41,145 nt of DNA. Origin: Acidobacteriota bacterium. Lineage in GTDB: Bacteria > Acidobacteriota > Blastocatellia > Pyrinomonadales > Pyrinomonadaceae. Shown piece after piece: positions 1-7,219 of this stretch. The stretch covers positions 1-41,145 of the forward strand of contig QHXN01000073.1 of the NCBI GenBank assembly GCA_003222975.1. The letters run 5' to 3'. Made by a program: the position numbers and the translations under genes. The notes below the pieces were generated by a model. The model searched no databases and was not told the DNA's origin. It saw only the letters and a list, made by a program, of their open reading frames with translations. Each line of letters begins with the position of its first letter. Position 1 is the stretch's first letter.

Positions 1-1
1 A

Positions 2-118
2 AAGTTCGGGATTGTGCTGCCGAAGCCCAATATCGCGACACAGAGCTTCAGTACCTCGATTCCAGAGCTTGGAATTGCGAATCCGTGGCGGAGGATCGCG
101 GTTTACGCAGTCGCCTGA
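2..118 (+). CDS. 3' end of an unidentified gene (partial, uncertain)
   Basis: The window opens inside a frame that stays open from base 2 to a TGA at 116-118 and encodes about 38 residues, including a stretch PNIATQSFSTSIPELGIANP. Third codon positions are G/C-rich (about two thirds), as in the other genes here, which favours this frame over the other two. I do not recognise the protein and the fragment is too short to assign. It could also be chance, as the next 115 bases hold no gene. Confidence 0.25.
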   Translation, partial: KFGIVLPKPNIATQSFSTSIPELGIANPWRRIAVYAVA

Positions 119-233
119 GTAAAGTGGAGCGCAGAAGGGCGGCGTGCGCGGGCGGGTTGCGGCTGTTTGCGCGCGGGGTTCGCGGCAGTTTATCGTTGAA
201 GAGTCCGGGGTGGGTAACAAGAGGGACGTGCCG

Positions 234-928
234 ATGTGGGGGGTAAAGGCTGAGGTGGAGTTGGAGGCGGGCGAGTTCGTCGAGGTCGAGGGCGTGCGGC
301 TGCACTACCTGAGCCGCGGCGAGGGCCGGCCCGTCGTTCTGCTGCATGGCAACAGCGGCTTCGCGCACGACTTCGCCGCGGTGCTCGAAACGTTGGACGC
401 GGGCGAGTTCCGCGCGCTCGCCTTTGACCGGCCCGGCCACGGCTTCAGCGAGCGGCCCCCGCAGGACGGCGCGATGAGCACGCAGGCCCGCCTGCTACGC
501 GGCGCGCTTGCATCGCTCGGCGTCCGAAAGCCCCTGCTCGTCGGCCACTCCTGGGGCGGCACGCTCGCGCTCGCTTACGCGCTGCAATTCGCCGATGAAG
601 TCTCGGCGCTCGTCCTCCTCGCGCCCGCCGCCTACGGCGACGCCGAAGAGACGAACGCCGCGCAGCGAATCATCGTCGAAATCCCCGTGCTGAGCGACCT
701 CTTTATACGCGCCTCCGACACCAAGTTCGCGTGCCGACCGTGATCGTCACGGGCGACGCCGACGAGCTTGTCAATCCAGTGAAGCACGCTTATCCTTTGC
801 ACAGTGAGATAGGACATTCCGAGCTGGTCGTGCTCCCCGCCGCCGGACACATGCTGCCCCACACCCGACCGGAGGCAGTTGTCAACGCACTCCGCTCTGC
901 GGCCAAGGCTAGACCGGCCCAGGTGTAA
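234..928 (+). pseudogene. alpha/beta-hydrolase, frameshifted and missing its lid region
   Basis: The N-terminal part (234-743) has an alpha/beta-hydrolase core: an oxyanion-loop HGNSG, a DRPGHG turn and the nucleophile elbow GHSWGG. The reading frame then runs into a stop at 741-743. The C-terminal core continues in another frame from about 722 to 928, with the acid strand TVIVTGDADELV and the catalytic-histidine motif GHMLPHTRPE. All three catalytic elements are present. The lid segment of several dozen residues that normally separates the two parts is gone, and the junction near 715-731 is out of frame. This is a deletion plus frameshift rather than a simple sequencing slip. The start at 234 is preceded by a GAGGGA Shine-Dalgarno; an earlier in-frame ATG at 144 is less likely. 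The downstream gene begins 3 bases after the stop, so they were once an operon. Confidence 0.75.
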
Positions 929-930
929 AT

Positions 931-2112
931 ATGTATCGTATCCCCGTTCGTGAACTTTGGTGGCTCGTCGCCGGGGGCGCGGGCTACGGCGCGCGCTATG
1001 TCCGTCTGCGCGTCAGCACCGCGCGCTCCACGCGGCGCGCACGCGCCGAGGCAGACCCCACGGGCGAGCTTCTACGCCTGCAAACCCTCTACGGCTACAA
1101 CGCGCACTCGCTGGTGAGCATCGCGCCGGGCGCGCGCCTTTGGTCAACCCCCGAAATAGACGGCGCGGTCATCTACAGCGAGTTCGGTCGCGTGTGGCTC
1201 GCCGCCGGAGACCCGCTCGCTTCGGAAGAAGAAGCCGTCGAGTTGGCACGCCTCTTCGTACTCGCGGCGAAGAAGCAGGGCCGGGTCGCGGCGTTCGTGC
1301 CCGTGACGGCGCGCTTCGCGCGCGACGCCCAGGCGCTAGGACTCGGCGCGGTCAAGGTCGGCGCGGCCCCCTACTTCGACTTGCAGGCGTGGTCGCCGCG
1401 CGGCGACCGCGCGAAGAAGATGAGGGCCGGAGTCAATCAAGCGCGGCGCGCGGGCGTCGTCGTCGAGGAGGTTGCGCCGGACGCGGGGCTGCGGAGCGAA
1501 ACGGAAAAACTCTGCCGCCGCTGGCTCGACACGCGCCGCACAGCCGTCTCGTTCGGCTGGCTCTTTCTGCTCGACCCGTTCCAGCACGCGGCCCACAAAA
1601 AGTTTTTCGCGGCGCGCGATTCTTCAGGCGCGCTCGTCGGCTTCCTCGCCGCAAGTCCCGTCCCCGCGCGCGGCGGCTGGTACTTGGAGGACGTTCTGCG
1701 CCACCCGGAAGCGCCGCCGAGCACCGCCGACCTCCTCGTCTTCGAGGCGCTGACCCGCCTCGCCGCCTCCGGCGCGCGACTCGCCACGCTCGGCACATCG
1801 CCCTTGGCACACGAGGGCGAAGAAGACGTGCCCGCGGGCGGCTACCCCGTGGTCGAGCGCGCGCTCCGCGTCGCCTCGAAGCGGCTCGGCGCGTTCTACA
1901 ACTTCGAGGGCCTGCGCCGCTTCAAATCGAAGTTCGTGCCGACGCGCTGGGAGAGCGAGTACGTCCTGGGGCCGCGCGGGGTGACGATGCCGCCGCGCGT
2001 GGCCTACGCGGTCGTCCGCGCCATCGCACCCGGCGGCATTCCACAACTTTTGACCCGGCAGGTCGCGCGCACCATCCGCGCGGGCCGACGCCGCGCCGAC
2101 AAACAACACTAA
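931..2112 (+). CDS. DUF2156 / phosphatidylglycerol lysyltransferase C-terminal-domain protein
   Basis: This 393-residue protein resembles the soluble acyltransferase (GNAT-fold) domain of MprF-type lysyl-phosphatidylglycerol synthases (DUF2156). In that family the domain moves an amino acid from aminoacyl-tRNA onto a lipid. Supporting stretches are LYGYNAHSLVSIAPGARLW near residues 53-71, a strand-turn reading GRVWLAAGDPLA, the basic segment KKMRAGVNQARRAG, and the C-terminal NFEGLRRFKSKFVPTRWESE, which is typical of the family. The multi-membrane N-terminal half of full MprF is absent, so substrate and lipid role are open. The ATG at 931 has an AGGTG sequence just upstream and follows the hydrolase remnant by 2 bases. 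A long overlapping frame on the same strand is Arg/Ala-rich and is a shadow. Confidence 0.8.
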   Translation: MYRIPVRELWWLVAGGAGYGARYVRLRVSTARSTRRARAEADPTGELLRLQTLYGYNAHSLVSIAPGARLWSTPEIDGAVIYSEFGRVWLAAGDPLASEEEAVELARLFVLAAKKQGRVAAFVPVTARFARDAQALGLGAVKVGAAPYFDLQAWSPRGDRAKKMRAGVNQARRAGVVVEEVAPDAGLRSETEKLCRRWLDTRRTAVSFGWLFLLDPFQHAAHKKFFAARDSSGALVGFLAASPVPARGGWYLEDVLRHPEAPPSTADLLVFEALTRLAASGARLATLGTSPLAHEGEEDVPAGGYPVVERALRVASKRLGAFYNFEGLRRFKSKFVPTRWESEYVLGPRGVTMPPRVAYAVVRAIAPGGIPQLLTRQVARTIRAGRRRADKQH

Positions 2113-2147
2113 CCGACCTGACACACGAAAGGACGAAGGAGAATTAA

Positions 2148-2513
2148 ATGATTCGCAAGATTTCCCTCCTGGGCTTGACCCTCGCGCTCTGTGCCGTCTT
2201 CGCATATGCGCAGGACGAGAAGAAGACCGTCAAGGTGACGGGCTACGTCATTGACAACATGTGCGCCGGGCCGCACGCCGCGGAGGACGAGGCCAAAGAG
2301 CACACGACCTCCTGCGCCCTGATGCCGCGCTGCGAGAAGAGCGGCTACGCCGTCGTCTCCGGCGACAAGTCGTACAAGCTCGACGGCAACGGCAACAAGC
2401 TGGCCGCGCAACTGCTTCATCACACGCAGACGAAGCGCGGCCTGAAGGTTGAAGTCGAAGGCACGCTCGAAGGCGACACGCTGCACGCCGACAAGCTCGC
2501 CGAAGTGAAGTAG
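2148..2513 (+). CDS. small exported protein with paired cysteines, unknown function
   Basis: The 121-residue product starts with a clear signal peptide (basic start, hydrophobic LLGLTLALCAVFAYA, cleavage near AYAQ at about residue 22). The mature part is about 100 residues, rich in Lys and Glu. It has three cysteines, in DNMCAGPH and in TTSCALMPRCEKSGY, followed by alternating strands such as YKLDGNGN and VEVEGTLEGDTLHADKL that suggest a small beta-barrel or OB-like fold. The cysteines and histidines could form a disulphide or bind a metal, but no family function can be assigned. A GGAG Shine-Dalgarno lies about 8 bases before the ATG, 35 bases after the DUF2156 gene, so co-transcription is likely. 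A strong terminator follows. Confidence 0.75.
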   Translation: MIRKISLLGLTLALCAVFAYAQDEKKTVKVTGYVIDNMCAGPHAAEDEAKEHTTSCALMPRCEKSGYAVVSGDKSYKLDGNGNKLAAQLLHHTQTKRGLKVEVEGTLEGDTLHADKLAEVK

Positions 2514-2540
2514 GGCGGGGCGGCACGACTCTTAACAACA

Positions 2541-2579
2541 AAAGGCTCAGGGCTTGGCCGTACCAAGCCCTGAGCCTTT
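2541..2579. terminator. bidirectional intrinsic terminator
   Basis: A perfect 17-bp inverted repeat (2541-2557 with 2563-2579, 5-base loop CCGTA) begins with AAA and ends with TTT, so it has a U-tract in either direction. It lies between convergent genes ending at 2513 (+) and 2596 (-) and can end both transcripts, including the far end of the EPS operon. Confidence 0.9.
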
Positions 2580-2595
2580 GTTATCGCGCGCCGTC

Positions 2596-3291
2596 TCAGA
2601 AATGTTTCAAGACTTTCTGAACCAGCGCCTTCGCCCTTTTGATCTTCCCGGCCTCATCTTCCGTGCCGCCGATGCTCACGCTGATGATCGTGTCTTTCCT
2701 GAGCACGGAGAGCGCGCCGCCTTTCTCGCCGCCAGACCAGTACGCCTCGTCGCCGATGCCTGCGACGCGCTCGGTGCGCGTCTCTCCTTCATCCTCCTCT
2801 CTCTCGTGGTGGCCGCCTTCGCGCACCTGGCCGTTCGCCTTCTCCCGCTCCAACTCTTTCTCGCGCTCACGCTCGCGTCGTTCGCGCTCGCTCTCGCGCC
2901 CCTCGCCCGCGTCGCGTCGAAACTTCTGCCGCCAGTATTCCTTCACGGCGTCCGGCGCTTGCGCTTCTGTGGAGGCGCGGACGACTTCGAGGCTGACGGA
3001 CTTGTTGAAGGTCGGCAGGCGGTAGAAGCACTGCGACATACGGAGGCTACCCGCGAGGTGCTCGCTCCCCTGCGCGTCTGCGACCTCCTCGCCCTGAACC
3101 TCTCGGATGTCCGCGCCCGACAGCAGCGCGCACGTGACGCTCTTCGGGACGGCGTCGGTCGTGTTCGCGGCGGGAGTCTGTGACGCTTGCTGGGTCGGCG
3201 GCGGCACGGTCTGCGTATCGCCGCGGCGCACATCGCAGGCGGGCGCGAAGAGAAGAGGGCAGAGCAAGAGGGCAAGTATCGTCGGGCGCAT
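2596..3291 (-). CDS. putative lipoprotein with a charged Arg/Glu helix insert
   Basis: The 231-residue product begins MRPTILALLLCPLLFAPAC, a lipoprotein-like signal with a probable lipobox cysteine near residue 19. The ATG at 3291 is chosen because GGAGG lies 6 bases upstream; an ATG 12 codons earlier has no such site. After a Thr/Pro/Gln linker comes a domain with two cysteines (VTCALLSGADI and MSQCFYRLP) that looks like a small periplasmic fold. It is interrupted by about 45 residues of nearly pure Arg/Glu/Lys (around residues 130-175) likely to form a single charged helix. The ending, with GIGDEAYWSGGEKGGALSVL and a C-terminal helix, resembles DUF3558-like sensor lipoproteins, but I cannot name the family. 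It is the last gene of the minus-strand run. Role in EPS export is inferred only from position. Confidence 0.65.
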   Translation of the reverse strand: MRPTILALLLCPLLFAPACDVRRGDTQTVPPPTQQASQTPAANTTDAVPKSVTCALLSGADIREVQGEEVADAQGSEHLAGSLRMSQCFYRLPTFNKSVSLEVVRASTEAQAPDAVKEYWRQKFRRDAGEGRESERERREREREKELEREKANGQVREGGHHEREEDEGETRTERVAGIGDEAYWSGGEKGGALSVLRKDTIISVSIGGTEDEAGKIKRAKALVQKVLKHF

Positions 3292-3386
3292 CAAGTGCCT
3301 CCGGCGTGCGAATGAGGGTTTACTCAATCAAGCGAGCACTTCTTATCGCGCCGCGCGGTCAAAAGGCGAAGCCGGCGGAGTCGGTT

Positions 3387-5066
3387 TTAATTTTTCGCCG
3401 GTTGCGCCGCGCTATCTGCCAACTTCTTCTGCAAGAGCGCGACGCGCTCGCGCGCCCATTCGGGAGCCGCGCCGACGCGTTCCATCGCGCGCACGTACTG
3501 CTCGGCAGCCGAAAGGGCGTCGGCGTACTTCCCCTCGCGCTCGCGCACGCGACTGAGGTCAATGAAGAACTGTGGGCTTTGGTCGCCCATCAGTTCGATT
3601 GCGCGCGCGTAGGCCGCGTCGGCCTGCTCCAACCGGTCGAGGTGCTCGTAGAGGCGACCGAGGTGGTAGAAGGCAATGGGGTAGCGCGCCGGCTGGCGTT
3701 CGGTGACGACGAGCAGGCTGGCGACGGCCTCCTCCGTGCGTTGCATCCCGGCGAGCGTGAAGCCGAGTTCGAGGTCGGCGGGCGCGAAGTAGCCGCCGTT
3801 GCTCTCGATGGCGCGGCGGTAGAGCGCGACGGCCTCCTCGCCCCGCTGCGCCTCGCGCGCCTCGCGCGCGCGTTGCAGGAGGCTGTAAGTCTCCCTGCTG
3901 ACGACGAGCGTGCGGAGCCGCGTCGAAGGCGTGCGCGACTCGCGCAAGGCCGTCGGCGACTCCCGCTCGCCCGGCGCGCGCGCGGCGGAAACTTTCTCAC
4001 TCTTCGCGGCGGAAACCTTCGCACCCTTCAAAGCGTCGCCGCCCTTCGTTTCTCTCTCTTCGGAAGAACTGACACCGTGCGACGGCTCGGCAGCGACGTT
4101 CGCGGCGGCCACGATCTCGCCGCGCGCCAACGCGATCTCGCGCGGGACGACAGCGCCGCGGCGGCTCAGTCGCGCGCCGAAGTCGTCGAGGACTGCGAGC
4201 GCGCGAACGGCGTCGCCGTCTTCGGCGAGCGCGCGTGCGAGCGCGACCGCCGAGTCCGCGTGGTCTGGCTTGATGCGTAGAGTGCGCTGCCACTCTTCGA
4301 TGGCAAGGCCCGCCTCGCCGCGCAGCGCGCGCAGGCGGCCCAGGCTGTAGCTGGCCTCCGCGTAGGTGTAGCTCTCCTGACGCAGCGCCGCCGTCAGAGA
4401 CTCCTCGGCCTCCTCCCAGCGCCCCAGCCGCGTGAGCACGACGCCGAGGTTGTGCTGCGCGCGCGAATAGTTGCCGCGCCGCTGCGCGACGGCCTTGCGG
4501 TACGCCTCGATTGCCGCGTCCGACTCGCCGAGTCGCGCCAGAGCGTTCCCCGTGTTGTAGAAGAACGGCGGGTCGAACCTCTCCTCCGCGAGCATCGAGC
4601 GCAGGAGTTCGACCGCCTCGGCCCTCTCACCCGACTTCGTCAGGCGCTCGACCAGCGCGTGCTGCAAGCGCGCACGCTCCGCCGCGTCCGCGGCGGACGC
4701 GAGTTGCGCGCGCAACTCGTCCACGCCCACTTCATCCTTCTTCGCCGCGCCGTCTTCCGACGCAGCGTCTTTCGCCGCGGCGTCCATCTTCAACTTCGCC
4801 TCGCCCTTCGACGTTGACTCGTCCTTCGCCGCCGCTTCGCCCTTCGCAGATTCGCCCTTCGGCTTATCCTTCGAGTCGTCTTTCGACGCCGCGCTCGTCG
4901 CCTCTTGCTTCTGCGCCTGCTCATCCTTCGACGACCGCGCCGTCGCGCGGCGCTCGCGCACGACCGCCTCGCCGCCCTTCGCCGACGGCGTCTGCGCCGG
5001 GGCGTGAGGGGCAAGGGCACAGGCGAGCAGTGTGGCGGTCGCCCCGGCTGTCAACAACATTTTCAT
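3387..5066 (-). CDS. exported TPR-repeat protein
   Basis: This 559-residue protein has a signal peptide (residues 1 to about 24, ending PHAPAQ) and then about 110 residues of low-complexity Lys/Ala/Ser/Glu/Asp sequence. A first TPR block follows around residues 150-290 with units such as YNTGNALARLGESDAAIEAY and AQHNLGVVLTRLGRWEEAEE. A Ser/Arg/Glu-rich linker separates it from a second TPR block (about residues 395-545, with LGRLYEHLDRLEQADAAYAR). TPRs scaffold protein complexes, here presumably periplasmic. The ATG at 5066 has GAGGG about 9 bases upstream, and the gene starts 13 bases after the YCF48-like gene, so they are co-transcribed. The long open frames on the other strand here reflect the GC-rich codon bias. 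Confidence 0.8.
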   Translation of the reverse strand: MKMLLTAGATATLLACALAPHAPAQTPSAKGGEAVVRERRATARSSKDEQAQKQEATSAASKDDSKDKPKGESAKGEAAAKDESTSKGEAKLKMDAAAKDAASEDGAAKKDEVGVDELRAQLASAADAAERARLQHALVERLTKSGERAEAVELLRSMLAEERFDPPFFYNTGNALARLGESDAAIEAYRKAVAQRRGNYSRAQHNLGVVLTRLGRWEEAEESLTAALRQESYTYAEASYSLGRLRALRGEAGLAIEEWQRTLRIKPDHADSAVALARALAEDGDAVRALAVLDDFGARLSRRGAVVPREIALARGEIVAAANVAAEPSHGVSSSEERETKGGDALKGAKVSAAKSEKVSAARAPGERESPTALRESRTPSTRLRTLVVSRETYSLLQRAREAREAQRGEEAVALYRRAIESNGGYFAPADLELGFTLAGMQRTEEAVASLLVVTERQPARYPIAFYHLGRLYEHLDRLEQADAAYARAIELMGDQSPQFFIDLSRVREREGKYADALSAAEQYVRAMERVGAAPEWARERVALLQKKLADSAAQPAKN

Positions 5067-5079
5067 AGCGCAACCCTCA

Positions 5080-6264
5080 TCATTCCTTGAACGCGATGAT
5101 CGTGCCGCCGAAGCCGACGGCCCAGCCGCGCGTGCGGCCCACGAAGAAGAGTCGTTCGAGCGTGTGCGGCGTGCCCGTCCGTTCCGCGCGCCACGACGCG
5201 CCGCCGTCCGTGGTGTGAATCGCCGCGCCGTCGCCGCCCACGGCCCAGCCCTCGCGCTCGTCGAAGAACTTCACGTCGAAGAGGTCTGAATCTGTCCCCG
5301 ACGCCTGCGCGCGCCAGGTGCGCCCGCCGTCGTTGGTCGCGAGCACCACGCCGCCCGCGCCTACGGCCCAACCGTGCCGGGCGTCCGCGAACGACACGGC
5401 GTTGAGCCGCAGCGAGGCCGCCGAAACTCGCGGGCCGTCGCCCGCCGCCGGCCTCGGCAAAGCTTGGAGCCGCGTCGAAGTTTGAGTTTGAAGCTGCGTC
5501 GAGGCCTGGGCTGGCTGTGCCGACGCCTGAACTGTCTGCGCCGGAGACGACGGTTGCGCGGGCAGGCCGACGACCTGGCCCGCGCGCCATGTCGTGCCGC
5601 CGTCCGAAGTTTGCAGCAGGGTGGAGCCTGCGCCGACGAGCCAGCCCTGCTGCGCGTCTAAGAGCGACGCGCCGAGCAGCAGGTGGCGGGTCGGCACGCG
5701 CTGTCGCGTCCAGGTCGCGCCGCCGTCCGCGGTCGCGTAGAGCGCGCCCGTCTCGCCGAAGGCCCAGCCGCGCTCCGAGTCGCCGAAGCGCACGCGCGCG
5801 AGTTGCAAGTCGTCTTCGCCCGCGCCCGTCACGTTAACGCGCGACCAGTGCTCGCCGCCGTCCGAGGTCTTCAGGAGGTAGGAGCGCGCCTCGCCCTTCT
5901 TCGTCGGCGCGTAGATGCTGCGCACGCAGACCACCCAGCCCGTCCGCTCGTCCGTGAAGAACACGTCCTGCAACGCGTCTTCGGTCGGCGGGCGGCGCAC
6001 CTCCCAGTGCTCGCCCCCGTCGGCGGTCGCGAGCAGCGCGCCCTTGCCGCCGACGGCCCACCCGCGCCGCCCGTCAACGAAGAAGACCGAGTGCAGCCAC
6101 GCGAAAGAGCCGGTCTTCTGCTTCACCCAGGCCGCTTGTGCGGAAGGCAGAAAGCAGAAGGCGGAGAGCAGGAGCAGGAGGCAGGAGCAGACGGCAGGGG
6201 CAGACGGCAGGAGCAGCCGTCGCAGTTTGGGCGTCTTGGTTTTGAACTTCAGATTTGAAATCAA
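5080..6264 (-). CDS. YCF48/HCF136-like beta-propeller protein, secreted
   Basis: The 394-residue product has repeated blade motifs of the YCF48 (photosystem II assembly factor-like) propeller. Examples are FFVDGRRGWAVGGKGALLAT followed by DGGEHW, then FTDERTGWV, FGDSERGWAFGETGALYAT, LLDAQQGWLVGAG, FADARHGWAVGAGG and FFDEREGWAVGGDGA, so at least six blades. In non-photosynthetic bacteria such proteins are exported and of unknown function, and they recur in EPS loci. A Gln/Ala/Thr-rich insert sits between blades near residues 235-275. The start is uncertain: TTG at 6264 is the only start before a hydrophobic leader (about residues 16-44). That leader is encoded by heptanucleotide repeats, and no good Shine-Dalgarno is visible. 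The gene follows the Wza-type gene by 63 bases. Confidence 0.8.
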   Translation of the reverse strand: MISNLKFKTKTPKLRRLLLPSAPAVCSCLLLLLSAFCFLPSAQAAWVKQKTGSFAWLHSVFFVDGRRGWAVGGKGALLATADGGEHWEVRRPPTEDALQDVFFTDERTGWVVCVRSIYAPTKKGEARSYLLKTSDGGEHWSRVNVTGAGEDDLQLARVRFGDSERGWAFGETGALYATADGGATWTRQRVPTRHLLLGASLLDAQQGWLVGAGSTLLQTSDGGTTWRAGQVVGLPAQPSSPAQTVQASAQPAQASTQLQTQTSTRLQALPRPAAGDGPRVSAASLRLNAVSFADARHGWAVGAGGVVLATNDGGRTWRAQASGTDSDLFDVKFFDEREGWAVGGDGAAIHTTDGGASWRAERTGTPHTLERLFFVGRTRGWAVGFGGTIIAFKE

Positions 6265-6325
6265 AGCAGTTCTGCCTGCCTCCCGCCGTTCGGCCCCTGC
6301 CCCCTGCGCTTGCCGTCTGCCCCGG
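6139..6325. repeat. inverted heptanucleotide-type repeat array (GCAGAAG/GCAGACG family)
   Basis: Two arrays of degenerate 7-base units built on GGCAG(A/G)(A/C/G) face each other: about 6139-6217 on one strand and 6271-6325 inverted. They share an exact 13-base inverted match, 6197-6209 with 6311-6323. The TTG start of the YCF48-like gene lies between the arms, and the left arm is the coding sequence of its signal peptide. The pattern resembles the short tandemly repeated repetitive (STRR) sequences of cyanobacteria. Its function is unknown. Confidence 0.7.
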
Positions 6326-6327
6326 CT

Positions 6328-7155
6328 TCAAAATCCGCCCGTGAAGATGCGCGCGAAGCTGAGGACGGGCATCAACTGCATGACCTTCTGGAACGTCTTG
6401 TACCGGTTGCCCGGCACGACGATCTGATCTCCGGGGCGGAGGAAATAGCTGTCGGCGGCCTTGCCCTTCTCGATGGCGGCCACGTCAACGGGGATGGGCT
6501 GGAGCATGCGGTCGGCGTTCCAATGCAGGACGACGACCTTGTGCTTGTCGCCCGTCGGGAGCACGCCGCCCGCCTCGGCCAGAGCCTCGTACACGCTCAG
6601 GCGGCGCGACATCACCATGATGCCGGGCTTCGCCACGTCGCCGATGACGCCGTAGCGCGCCGACATCGCCTTGTCCAGAGAGACCGTGACCTTCGGGTCA
6701 ATGATGAACTCGTCGAGGTGCTTCGCGATCTCGTCGGCCACCTGCCGCGTCGTCTTGCCCGCGACGTGCAAGCCTTCGGGGACGAAGTAGTAGTCAATGA
6801 GACCGTCGGGCGGGACGGTGATGCCCGCCTTGGAATACTTGGGCTGGTCAAAGACGGAGACGGAGATCACGTCTTCGGGGCCGAGCCGGTACGACGTGAG
6901 GAAGTTGTTGTAGTAGGGAACCTCGGCGTCCGCGTCCTCGCTCAACTGCTCGCGGCGGTTGGCGAGCACCTCTTGGGGTATGTCCGAGGGCGTCCGGTTC
7001 GCGTCGTCAGGCTCAAGGCGCTCGCCCGCCGCGGTCTTCTGCGCGGGCGTGGACTTCTGCTCGTCCTTCTTCTGCTTCTGCGCGACGGCGAAGGTCGGCG
7101 CGAGCAGAAAGAGCGCGAGCGCGATGGCGGCGGCTGATGTAGGATTCGGCTTCAT
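6328..7155 (-). CDS. Wza-type polysaccharide export protein
   Basis: This 275-residue protein belongs to the polysaccharide export (Wza/KpsD) family. In EpsH1-type loci it forms the outer-membrane or periplasmic exit for EPS. A signal peptide (about residues 1-25, ending FAVAQ) precedes a charged linker. The export domain starts around residue 87 with YRLGPEDVISVSVFDQP and PDGLIDYYFVPEGLHVAGKT and runs to the strand VTVSLDKAMS. An SLBB-like domain follows (YGVIGDVAKPGIMVMSRRLS, then EALAEAGGVLPTG), ending DQIVVPGNR and a hydrophobic C-terminal helix. The protein is shorter than E. coli Wza (about 380 residues) and has one clear SLBB unit, as is usual in PEP-CTERM-linked versions. There is a GGAGG Shine-Dalgarno before the ATG. 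It lies 64 bases after the priming sugar transferase. Confidence 0.9.
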   Translation of the reverse strand: MKPNPTSAAAIALALFLLAPTFAVAQKQKKDEQKSTPAQKTAAGERLEPDDANRTPSDIPQEVLANRREQLSEDADAEVPYYNNFLTSYRLGPEDVISVSVFDQPKYSKAGITVPPDGLIDYYFVPEGLHVAGKTTRQVADEIAKHLDEFIIDPKVTVSLDKAMSARYGVIGDVAKPGIMVMSRRLSVYEALAEAGGVLPTGDKHKVVVLHWNADRMLQPIPVDVAAIEKGKAADSYFLRPGDQIVVPGNRYKTFQKVMQLMPVLSFARIFTGGF

Positions 7156-7219
7156 AACTTCAAACCTCCAATGACAACTGCGGGTGGCGCGGCTTCTTGA
7201 TTCGGAAAGAGTCGAGCGA

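Noticed and set aside
957..2147. A 396-codon open frame on the + strand overlapping the DUF2156 gene
   Set aside because: It is Arg/Ala/Gly-rich, has no recognisable motif, and shadows the real gene in another frame because of high GC.
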